DNA of 64,000 bases, taken from positions 124,001 through 188,000 of the forward strand of contig NZ_QULM01000002.1 in NCBI RefSeq assembly GCF_003482105.1. Direction: 5' to 3'. The stretch comes from Coprococcus sp. OM04-5BH. GTDB lineage: Bacteria; Bacillota; Clostridia; Lachnospirales; Lachnospiraceae. Shown one piece after another: positions 7,978 through 14,327 of the stretch (its first letter is position 1; each line of letters opens with the position of its first letter). The notes under the pieces are model-generated. The model was not told where the DNA came from. It was given only the letters and a program-made list of their open reading frames with translations, and ran no database searches. The position numbers and the translations under genes were made by a program.

Positions 7978-8017
7978 AAAAGGAGTACGCCATCTGTTAA
8001 AATGACGCACTCCTTTT
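7978..8017 (-). terminator. terminator of the feo operon
   Basis: Stem AAAAGGAGTGCGTCA / TGGCGTACTCCTTTT with G-T pairs and an 8-10 nt loop, T-rich on both sides, 26 nt downstream of the small Cys-rich protein gene. It insulates the purO riboswitch unit from feo transcription. Confidence 0.75.
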
Positions 8018-8042
8018 GTTATTAAATCACACAATTGGATAT

Positions 8043-8198
8043 TTAGAGACTGTGACTGCACCCACCATGACACTTGGAACAGTCGCCACCACATATGTGT
8101 CTGCCCTTTTTTCTATCCTTCACCATTCCCCTCACTATGAAGAATACTATAAGAAGGACTATAGCTGCCACGATTATTGTACCTATATACTCTGACAT
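8043..8198 (-). CDS. FeoB-associated Cys-rich small membrane protein
   Basis: A 51-residue protein. One transmembrane helix (IGTIIVAAIVLLIVFFIV, about residues 5-22) is followed by a basic stretch and a Cys/His-rich tail (HICGGDCSKCHGGCSH) with CxxxCxxC spacing, as in the small proteins encoded next to feoB in many Clostridia (FeoB-associated Cys-rich membrane protein family). It probably assists iron handling at the FeoB channel; the exact role is not established. AAGGAG is about 10 nt before the ATG, and the gene lies 31 nt downstream of feoB, ahead of the operon terminator. Confidence 0.88.
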   Translation of the reverse strand: MSEYIGTIIVAAIVLLIVFFIVRGMVKDRKKGRHICGGDCSKCHGGCSHSL

Positions 8199-8229
8199 GA
8201 GTCACCACTCCTTTATAAAACTCTATAGA

Positions 8230-10719
8230 TTATGCGTTAAGAAATTCACTGCTTGTCTTAACCTTCTTGTTTGGATCCGGACGGAACAGTAAGAAGAAGA
8301 ATAAGACGATCAGAAGGATTGCTACTACTGACCAGATTCCGAATGTGCAGGCACCTGTGAAGAGACCTGCGATTCTGAATACAACAAGCGAAACAAGGTA
8401 AGCAAAACCACACTGGTATCCGATTGCGAACCAGAACCACTTTGCGCTGTTCATCTCTCTCTTAATGGCACCCATAGCTGCGAAACATGGTGCACAGAGA
8501 AGGTTGAATACAAGGAATGCAAATCCGCTTGCGGTTGTGAACGCACCGGCAAGTGCCTGATATACAGTGCCGTCACCGCCACCGTAGAGGATACCCATTG
8601 TACCAACGATATTCTCCTTAGCAACAAGACCTGTGATAGAAGCAACAGTTGCCTGCCAGTTACCAAATCCCTGAGGAACGAATATCCATGCGATACCCTT
8701 ACCGATTGTTGCAAGGATACTGTAATCGATCTCGCTTTCTTCAAGCATACGGAATGTTCCGTCTACAACACCGAAGTATGTTGTGAACCATACAGCGATA
8801 GTTGAAAGTGTAATAATTGTACCAGCTTTTTTAATAAATGACCAGCCACGCTCCCACATACTTCTTAATACAGAACCTATTGTAGGAATGTGGTATGGAG
8901 GAAGCTCCATAACGAATGGTGACGGATCTCCGGCAAACATTTTTGTCTTCTTAAGCATGATACCTGAACAGATGATTGCTGCGATACCAATGAAGTATGC
9001 GCTTGTAGCAACTAATGATGAGCCACCGAATATAGCACCTGCGATCATGGCTATGAACGGAACCTTAGCACCGCAAGGGATAAATGTTGTTGTAATGATT
9101 GTCATACGACGATCTTTTTCGTTTTCTATTGTACGTGAAGCCATGATACCTGGAACACCACAACCTGTACCTACGAGCATAGGTATGAAGGACTTACCTG
9201 AAAGTCCGAACTTTCTGAATACACGGTCCATGATGAAAGCGATACGTGCCATGTAACCACAGTACTCAAGGATTGCAAGTAAGATGAACAATACAAGCAT
9301 CTGAGGAACGAAACCAAGTACGGCACCGACACCGGCTACAATACCGTCGATTATAAGACCATGGAGCCAGTCAGCACAGTTAAGCTTGTCAAGACCTGCT
9401 GAAATAAGATCAGGTATAGATGGAACGAACACGCCGTAATCAGCAGGATCGATCTCAGCCATCTCTGTATCGTTTAAGTACCTAACTGCATCTTCATATG
9501 TCATTGCGTTAGTTGTTTCTTTATCAGCTCCTGATGGAATCTCTGAATAGTATACGTCAATATCGTATGTATCAAGAGTTTCCTCATCTTCCATCTCGTA
9601 CTTAACACTTGCTTCTGTGTTAGTATTTGCTTCGATGGCTGCCTTTGTTGCGTCTACATCAACAGCGTCTTCATCATCTGTTACAAGAACACCATAAGCG
9701 TCAAGGGCATTAATGGCTGCGTCATAGTCTCCGCTGGATTCTTCATAATCTGAGCTTCCGATTCCGAAAAGATGGAAACCATCACCGAAGAGGTTATCAT
9801 TTGTCCAGTCTGTGCACCATGCACCTACTGTTGACATTGCTATGTAATAAACTAACCACATTACAAGTACGAATATCGGGAGAGCAAGGATACGGTTTGT
9901 AACAACCTTGTCTATCTTATCTGAAACTGTAAGCTTCTGACCATTTGAAGCCTTCTTAAGGCATTTATCGATTATTGATGTAATATATGAGTATCTTTCG
10001 TTTGTAATGATACTCTCTGTATCGTCGTCAAACTCATCCTCAAGCTGTTTGATCTCTGCTGAGCAATCAGGAACATTCTTCATCTGCTCGATGATCTTGC
10101 TATCCTTCTCAATGAGCTTGATAGCGAAGAATCTCTTCTTGTTCTCTTCTATATCTAACTTAGCTGATACGCTGTCGATGGCAGTCTCAACCTTGTCATC
10201 AAACTTGTGAACGATCTTGTTTGCAGCCTTTGCCTTTGCAGCAGCTACAGCCTTTTCCTTAACCTCATTGATACCTGTTCCCTTAAGAGCTGAGATCTCA
10301 ACAACCTCACATCCAAGAGATTCCTTAAGGTTTTTGATGTTGATGGAGTCACCGTTCTTCTTAACAAGATCCATCATGTTGACAGCCATTACAACCGGGA
10401 TCCCTAACTCAATAAGCTGTGTTGAAAGGTAAAGGTTTCTCTCTATATTTGTACCATCAATTATGTTGATGATGGCATCAGGATATTCCTGAATAAGATA
10501 ATTTCTTGCAACTACTTCCTCAAGAGTATATGGAGAAAGTGAGTAGATACCCGGAAGATCTGTGATGGTTACATCTTTATTGCCCTTAAGCTTACCTTCC
10601 TTCTTCTCAACTGTAACACCTGGCCAGTTACCTACGTACTGGTTAGCGCCAGTTAAAGCATTGAATAATGTTGTTTTACCGCAGTTAGGATTTCCTGCAA
10701 GTGCAATCTTTACTGACAT
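8230..10719 (-). CDS. feoB: ferrous iron transporter B
   Basis: GTP-gated Fe2+ uptake protein of the cytoplasmic membrane, 829 residues. The N-terminal G domain has G1 GNPNCGKTT (residues 9-17), G3 DLPGIYS (54-60), G4 NMMD (114-117) and the G5-like SALKGTG (143-149). The membrane domain begins near residue 277 and includes the conserved PMLVGTGCGVPGIMASRTI and TTFIPCGAKVPFIAMIAGAI gate segments and a C-terminal FAAMGAIKRE. Between the first membrane helix and the next is an unusual acidic insertion at about residues 322-432. It is downstream of two feoA genes and upstream of the Cys-rich small protein gene; AGAAGG precedes the ATG. A DtxR-type operator-like palindrome lies in its 5' leader. 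Confidence 0.97.
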   Translation of the reverse strand: MSVKIALAGNPNCGKTTLFNALTGANQYVGNWPGVTVEKKEGKLKGNKDVTITDLPGIYSLSPYTLEEVVARNYLIQEYPDAIINIIDGTNIERNLYLSTQLIELGIPVVMAVNMMDLVKKNGDSINIKNLKESLGCEVVEISALKGTGINEVKEKAVAAAKAKAANKIVHKFDDKVETAIDSVSAKLDIEENKKRFFAIKLIEKDSKIIEQMKNVPDCSAEIKQLEDEFDDDTESIITNERYSYITSIIDKCLKKASNGQKLTVSDKIDKVVTNRILALPIFVLVMWLVYYIAMSTVGAWCTDWTNDNLFGDGFHLFGIGSSDYEESSGDYDAAINALDAYGVLVTDDEDAVDVDATKAAIEANTNTEASVKYEMEDEETLDTYDIDVYYSEIPSGADKETTNAMTYEDAVRYLNDTEMAEIDPADYGVFVPSIPDLISAGLDKLNCADWLHGLIIDGIVAGVGAVLGFVPQMLVLFILLAILEYCGYMARIAFIMDRVFRKFGLSGKSFIPMLVGTGCGVPGIMASRTIENEKDRRMTIITTTFIPCGAKVPFIAMIAGAIFGGSSLVATSAYFIGIAAIICSGIMLKKTKMFAGDPSPFVMELPPYHIPTIGSVLRSMWERGWSFIKKAGTIITLSTIAVWFTTYFGVVDGTFRMLEESEIDYSILATIGKGIAWIFVPQGFGNWQATVASITGLVAKENIVGTMGILYGGGDGTVYQALAGAFTTASGFAFLVFNLLCAPCFAAMGAIKREMNSAKWFWFAIGYQCGFAYLVSLVVFRIAGLFTGACTFGIWSVVAILLIVLFFFLLFRPDPNKKVKTSSEFLNA

Positions 10720-10810
10720 TGTTTACCTTCTTTCCTATATATGTTTATCTTACTTTGAAGAGACCTGTTATCTGGTAATATATATGTTACATTAGTCTCT
10801 TCTATCACCT

Positions 10811-10826
10811 GTTAGAGTTTACTAAC
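10811..10826. promoter_or_regulatory. candidate DtxR-type operator upstream of feoB
   Basis: GTTAGAGTTTACTAAC is an inverted repeat of the form GTTAG-N6-CTAAC, identical in architecture to the box over the feoA2 promoter at 11332-11347. It lies 92 nt before the feoB start, between feoA and feoB. No convincing promoter was found beside it. Confidence 0.5.
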
Positions 10827-10848
10827 GCATGAACAAAAAAATAAGCGA

Positions 10849-11067
10849 TTACTGAACCTCTATGATCTCAGCATCAGCCTTACGTATTGATAACTCATAT
10901 CCTCTTACGGTAACCTCTACAGGATCGCCGAGAGGTGCCACCTTACGTACATAGATCTCTACGCCTTTAGTGATACCCATGTCCATGATTCTTCTTCTGA
11001 CAGGTCCTTCACCGGACAGCTTGACAACCTTTACTGTCTGACCAACAGAAACATCCCTTAAAGTCAT
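10849..11067 (-). CDS. feoA: ferrous iron transport protein A
   Basis: Small SH3-like cytosolic protein that supports FeoB, about 72 residues (MTLRDVSVGQTVKVVKLSGEGPVRRRIMDMGIT... VAPLGDPVEVTVRGYELSIRKADAEIIEV). The RRRIMDMGITKGVEI and PLGDPVEVTVRGYELSIR stretches are the family hallmarks. The start is set at 11067, where GGAGG precedes the ATG by 7 nt; the frame extends 7 codons further into the upstream feoA2 gene. It is the second gene of the feo operon. Confidence 0.93.
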   Translation of the reverse strand: MTLRDVSVGQTVKVVKLSGEGPVRRRIMDMGITKGVEIYVRKVAPLGDPVEVTVRGYELSIRKADAEIIEVQ

Positions 11068-11087
11068 TATCTTTCCTCCATTCATCA

Positions 11088-11303
11088 TTATGAAACCATG
11101 ATCTTATTTGCCATTTCTTTTCCTATGGCAACACGAGAATCCTTAATATTTACTATTAAGTTACCTGCTATCACAGATATAACTGTAACCGGGCTTCCAA
11201 CAACAAAACCTAGCTTCTCAAGGAATAGTCTCGTTTCTTCTTTTCCGCCAACTTTTTGTATTACATTTACTTCACCGCTTTTAGCCATTGATAAAGGCAT
11301 CAT
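11088..11303 (-). CDS. second FeoA-domain protein
   Basis: A 71-residue FeoA-like protein (MMPLSMAKSGEVNVIQKVGGKEETRLFLEKLGFVVG... AGNLIVNIKDSRVAIGKEMANKIMV). The LEKLGFVVGSPVTV and GNLIVNIKDSRVAIGKE segments align by eye with the FeoA fold, but it lacks the PLGDP loop of the other copy. Paired feoA genes ahead of feoB are common in Clostridia. AAGGAG is 8 nt upstream of the ATG, and the sigma-A promoter overlapped by the GTTAG-N6-CTAAC box is about 35 nt before it. Confidence 0.88.
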   Translation of the reverse strand: MMPLSMAKSGEVNVIQKVGGKEETRLFLEKLGFVVGSPVTVISVIAGNLIVNIKDSRVAIGKEMANKIMVS

Positions 11304-11331
11304 AAGTCACGCTCCTTATTTTTTTCTCGTG

Positions 11332-11347
11332 GTTAGTATAGTCTAAC
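11332..11347. promoter_or_regulatory. candidate DtxR-type operator over the feo promoter
   Basis: GTTAGTATAGTCTAAC, an inverted repeat GTTAG-N6-CTAAC, covers the -10 hexamer of the feo promoter. Binding by the divergent DtxR-family regulator with Fe2+ would block transcription. The TTAG...CTAA half-sites resemble the half-sites of DtxR/IdeR boxes. Confidence 0.6.
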
Positions 11348-11363
11348 ATTTATTAGAAGTCAA
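11335..11363 (-). promoter_or_regulatory. sigma-A promoter of the feo operon
   Basis: Minus-strand TTGACT (11358-11363) and TATACT (11335-11340) are spaced by 17 nt, about 30 nt upstream of the feoA2 start, and the -10 is inside a palindromic operator. Confidence 0.7.
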
Positions 11364-11392
11364 TAATATTTTGATAACTTTTTTCGTGTTTG

Positions 11393-11410
11393 TTGATAAT
11401 TAATTATCAA
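11393..11410. promoter_or_regulatory. Fur-like palindrome in the feo/dtxR intergenic region
   Basis: TTGATAATTAATTATCAA is a perfect 18-bp palindrome containing TGATAAT and ATTATCA half-sites separated by 2 bp, close to the 7-1-7 Fur box form. A related palindrome is at 11494-11511. Confidence 0.4.
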
Positions 11411-11444
11411 TAACGTTATGCCCTTTCCGTGTGAAAATAAAGAT

Positions 11445-11473
11445 TTGAAGACTTTTTAACAGTATGCTATAAT
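11445..11473 (+). promoter_or_regulatory. sigma-A promoter of the DtxR-family regulator gene
   Basis: TTGAAG (11445-11450), 17 nt, then a perfect TATAAT (11468-11473), 74 nt before the regulator start codon. Confidence 0.7.
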
Positions 11474-11493
11474 AAACCCTGTATATTGGGTGT

Positions 11494-11511
11494 ATTGATA
11501 AATTTATCAAT
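11494..11511. promoter_or_regulatory. palindrome just downstream of the dtxR-type promoter
   Basis: ATTGATAAATTTATCAAT is a perfect palindrome about 14-31 nt after the predicted transcription start, in a position where a bound protein would obstruct elongation. It shares the TTGATAA/TTATCAA arms with 11393-11410. Confidence 0.4.
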
Positions 11512-11547
11512 ATTATTTATTTGTGCATAGCACAGAAAGAGGCATGT

Positions 11548-11919
11548 ATGTTAATAACCAACGAATCAGTAGAGAATTATCTCGAGACAATATTAAGACT
11601 GAGCGAAAAGCTTCCGGTGGTACGTTCTGTAGATATCGCGGAGGAATTAGGATATAAGAAGTCAAGTATAAGCGTTGCCATGAAGAACCTTAAGAACCAG
11701 GAATACATCACCGTATCCGACAGAGGATATATTGAGCTTACGGAATCCGGCATGAGGATTGCAAGAAAGATATATGAAAGGCATGATGTCATATCTACAT
11801 GGCTTGTTACTCTTGGTGTAGATCCACAGGTTGCATCCGATGATGCATGCAAGCTTGAGCATGTATTAAGCGATCAGACCTTTAATGCCCTTAAGGACCA
11901 TATAAACGGGTTAAGATAA
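11548..11919 (+). CDS. metal-dependent DtxR/MntR-family transcriptional regulator
   Basis: A 123-residue repressor. The N-terminal winged helix (SVENYLETILRLSEKLPVVRSVDIAEELGYKKSSISVAMKNLKNQEYITVSDRGYIELTESG) matches DtxR-family proteins, and the metal-binding/dimerisation helices contain Glu/His residues (YERHDVISTWLV; ACKLEHVLSDQTF). It lacks a C-terminal SH3/FeoA-like domain, so it is the short MntR/TroR-like form. Divergent from feo and next to GTTAG-N6-CTAAC boxes, it is the probable iron regulator of that operon; Mn2+ remains possible. The start is the ATG after AGAGG; an upstream in-frame TTG has no ribosome site. The gene ends 2 nt from the convergent protease gene. Confidence 0.9.
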   Translation: MLITNESVENYLETILRLSEKLPVVRSVDIAEELGYKKSSISVAMKNLKNQEYITVSDRGYIELTESGMRIARKIYERHDVISTWLVTLGVDPQVASDDACKLEHVLSDQTFNALKDHINGLR

Positions 11920-11921
11920 TA

Positions 11922-13523
11922 TTATAAGATCCCGTAACCTACATATATATTTGGATAATTTTTAAAAATATCAAGCTGCTCTGCCGTTTCGGTGAGGGCA
12001 GCTTTTACTTTTTCTCCATACATAAATCTGTCATTATTATTTACAATCCCCCACTCCATAAGGCTTCCGGCTATACCGCTTACATAGGGCACTGCCATAG
12101 ATGTTCCCGAAGCATATACATACCTGTTACCGGGGTATGCTGTGTATATATCCACTCCCGGTGCAGCAATATCCGGCTTAACCCTGTTATCTGTTGTGTA
12201 GCCCCTGCCTGAAAATCCGGCAATATCCATAAGCGTGCTGTCATAGGCGCCAACTGTTATTATCCTGTTTCCTGTTCCCGGTATGGTGAGGGTAGACGCT
12301 GTGACGGGATATGAAAATCTCACATCACTGCTTATCGGAAGATATGCATTGTAGCTCCCTGCCACAGACTGTCTTGGAATCAAGACTATCCGCCACACTC
12401 CCTCATATATATAAGTATTGCTGTTAAAGCCTATATATATTTCCTTTAGGGTATTTACCGGTGTAGGTTCAAACATTATGCCGTCAATGACTGTATCTCC
12501 GTAGTATGCCCTTGTACTTCTCTGATACTCTGTCATATTCATTACAATGCTTCCTCCCGGAGACATAACACCCACATCAAAGATATCAACGGGATTATAC
12601 CATATAGACACATTAAAGCTTCTGCTGTAATTATATACTGCAATATCTATAAATTCATCTTCAGACATACCCACATCTCCCGATGTATGAAGTCCTGACA
12701 GGGCATAATTTCCGCTCCCGCCTATTATAGTTACTGTTGTAAGTCCTGAAACGCTGTCTATATATTCCTCAGCCATGGATTTTCCGTTGTGAGCTCCGTA
12801 ATTATTTCCATAGCTTAAATTTATGACCAGAGGAACCATTTCCTCCAGTGCTCTCCGCATACAGAAGTCAATTCCCATTATAAGATCTATGATATTTGAC
12901 TCACCGTTTCTGGTATTAAGCTTAACCGCCCATATACCTGCCCGATTAAGTCTCCCTGTGGTATTACCGCAGCATATTCCGGCAACCTCCGTTCCATGCC
13001 CCGACCGATCTCTTAACAAATATTCGTAATTATCTAAAGAAGTCTGGAGCTCATCCAATTCATAAACTGCCCCGATACCGTATTCATTTATCCTGTTCTG
13101 ATCGTAAATTGCACTCTGGTCCCATAGAACCTCAACCCTTGTAATGCCATCCGTAAGGAATTGTTCATGTCCATAATCAATGCCTGAATCTATAAATGCA
13201 ACCTTCACTCCCTCTCCCCTTAAGGCTGCTCCATAATAAGCAGGTGTCCGTGATATGTCCGTTCTGCTCTCCGACATTCTCCCAAGCTGCACGGGTCTGT
13301 TTGCTTCCATATATATTATCCGGGAATCTCCGCTACATTCCATCACCCTGTCCCTGTATATGTACATAACGGCATAGTTATTTAATAATTTTATCAGCCT
13401 GTTGCAAATCCCCGGAACCATATCATCTATATCACCCACATACTTGACAAACAAAACAACCTCTTCGGTTCCATCTTCGTTATTGATATCTATGTATAAT
13501 TCCGGATCCAACTTGTTGTCCAT
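11922..13523 (-). CDS. subtilisin-like serine protease (S8, Csp-like)
   Basis: Serine protease of the subtilase family, 533 residues, without a signal peptide. The full catalytic triad is visible: Asp112 in VAFIDSGIDYGHEQF, His176 in DRSGHGTEVAGI and Ser475 in YASGTSMAVPYVSG, with an oxyanion Asn candidate in NLSYGNNYG. An N-terminal ~90-residue segment may be a prodomain. Clostridial S8 proteins with this layout resemble the Csp germination proteases, which cleave spore-cortex lytic enzyme precursors; this role is inferred. Divergent to spoIIGA-sigE, it has a sigma-E-like promoter 59 nt upstream (13589-13615). CGGAGAG precedes the ATG. Confidence 0.87.
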   Translation of the reverse strand: MDNKLDPELYIDINNEDGTEEVVLFVKYVGDIDDMVPGICNRLIKLLNNYAVMYIYRDRVMECSGDSRIIYMEANRPVQLGRMSESRTDISRTPAYYGAALRGEGVKVAFIDSGIDYGHEQFLTDGITRVEVLWDQSAIYDQNRINEYGIGAVYELDELQTSLDNYEYLLRDRSGHGTEVAGICCGNTTGRLNRAGIWAVKLNTRNGESNIIDLIMGIDFCMRRALEEMVPLVINLSYGNNYGAHNGKSMAEEYIDSVSGLTTVTIIGGSGNYALSGLHTSGDVGMSEDEFIDIAVYNYSRSFNVSIWYNPVDIFDVGVMSPGGSIVMNMTEYQRSTRAYYGDTVIDGIMFEPTPVNTLKEIYIGFNSNTYIYEGVWRIVLIPRQSVAGSYNAYLPISSDVRFSYPVTASTLTIPGTGNRIITVGAYDSTLMDIAGFSGRGYTTDNRVKPDIAAPGVDIYTAYPGNRYVYASGTSMAVPYVSGIAGSLMEWGIVNNNDRFMYGEKVKAALTETAEQLDIFKNYPNIYVGYGIL

Positions 13524-13588
13524 ATTTCTCTCCGTATTCTTAATGTATATATATATATGTTCTAATTATTTGCAAATATGTCGTAAGT

Positions 13589-13615
13589 TGTATGAATATA
13601 TTAGCGAATATATTC
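13589..13615 (-). promoter_or_regulatory. candidate sigma-E-type promoter of the S8 protease
   Basis: On the minus strand GAATATA (13609-13615) and CATACA (13589-13594) are 14 nt apart, close to the Bacillus sigma-E consensus (-35 kmATAtt, 14-15 nt, -10 CATACAnT). The same bases form a near-palindrome, GAATATATT-AGCG-AATATATTC (13594-13615), which could alternatively be an operator. Confidence 0.45.
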
Positions 13616-13626
13616 AATTTTACAAC

Positions 13627-13708
13627 TTTTCCACATTATCCACATATTTATACACATTTTCAGAAGTAAAACAACGATTTTTGTCATAATATCCAGGAGT
13701 TATCCACT
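13627..13708. promoter_or_regulatory. cluster of DnaA-box-like 9-mers
   Basis: Four same-strand 9-mers match the DnaA box TTATNCACA: TTTTCCACA (13627-13635, one mismatch), TTATCCACA (13636-13644, perfect), TTATACACA (13648-13656, perfect to TTATNCACA) and TTATCCACT (13700-13708, one mismatch). No replication-initiation gene is nearby, so this is more likely a regulatory or titration site than an origin. Confidence 0.55.
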
Positions 13709-13721
13709 ATGCACAATTCCA

Positions 13722-13740
13722 TTTGTCTAACATTATCGAA
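13722..13740 (+). promoter_or_regulatory. tandem Spo0A-box-like sites
   Basis: TTTGTCTAA (13722-13730) and ATTATCGAA (13732-13740) each resemble the 0A box TTTGTCRAA and are spaced 10 bp start to start, the pitch of tandem 0A sites in the Bacillus spoIIG promoter. They lie about 65-83 nt before the likely transcription start. Confidence 0.45.
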
Positions 13741-13764
13741 ATTCATTTTTTTCAAAGTACATAA

Positions 13765-13798
13765 ACTGACCAATTATTCACGGCATATTAAATATAAT
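13765..13798 (+). promoter_or_regulatory. spoIIGA-sigE promoter with a long spacer
   Basis: A perfect TATAAT (13793-13798) has CTGACC 21 nt upstream (or ACTGAC 22 nt upstream). Bacillus spoIIG is known for a 22-nt spacer that requires Spo0A. A conventional 17-nt spacing would instead use a poorer TAAATA at 13789-13794. Confidence 0.5.
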
Positions 13799-13829
13799 TC
13801 TCTTTGCAATAAAGAAAGCAGGTATTTAT

Positions 13830-14249
13830 ATGGAGAACATTATTGAACTGTTGATCGGATTCAGGGATAAAGCTGTTGTCACCAGAGGTTTTCTTGATAC
13901 AGGGAATAATCTTTATGACAGAGTCACAGGTAAACCAATAGTAGTTGCTGCTCCGGATATCATTAAAAAACTTTATAGCAAAACATATGGCAGTATATTG
14001 AGTTTTTATTTCAACGGCTCTACCGGGGAAATAAAAGATCTTGATAATTTCCAGAACAGGATACACATGATAAGCTATTCAACCATTTCCAGAAAGGATA
14101 ATGTAATGCCGGCATTTGATTGCGACTTTTTCTTTCTCGGGTCAAAGCTCATAAAGGCAAAGCCTTTGATCGGCATGAGTATGGTAGCTTTCGGAAATGA
14201 ACAAAAAAGCTACTCTGTGCTGTTGCATAACAGTTTCAGCCTGTACTGA
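13830..14249 (+). CDS. spoIIGA: SpoIIGA-like sigma-E processing peptidase lacking the membrane domain
   Basis: Homologous to the C-terminal protease half of SpoIIGA, the aspartic-type enzyme that activates pro-sigma-E in the mother cell. GFLDTGNNLYDRVTGKPIVVA carries the catalytic Asp of the DTGN motif near residue 23, followed by the domain end DFFFLGSKLIKAKPLIGMS. At 139 residues it is under half the usual ~300 and has no hydrophobic segments; the five-helix membrane half is missing. An in-frame TGA lies in the promoter region at 13767-13769 and no upstream frame encodes the lost part, so it is not a simple frameshift. It directly precedes sigE. Ribosome site is weak (AAAGCAGG). Confidence 0.85.
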   Translation: MENIIELLIGFRDKAVVTRGFLDTGNNLYDRVTGKPIVVAAPDIIKKLYSKTYGSILSFYFNGSTGEIKDLDNFQNRIHMISYSTISRKDNVMPAFDCDFFFLGSKLIKAKPLIGMSMVAFGNEQKSYSVLLHNSFSLY

Positions 14250-14327
14250 CCGGCTGACGTTTTATAAAGAAAGCGTAAAATAACACAAAAAGGGCGCAAA
14301 CCGTGCCAATAAAAAGAGGTGCTAGAA

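Noticed and set aside
13402..13689. Plus-strand ORF as the missing SpoIIGA membrane half
   Set aside because: Mostly antisense to the S8 protease gene, only one hydrophobic stretch, stops well before spoIIGA, and no SpoIIGA-like sequence.
13627..13708. Chromosomal replication origin
   Set aside because: Only four DnaA-like boxes, no dnaA, dnaN, rpmH or unwinding element pattern nearby; kept as a box cluster only.
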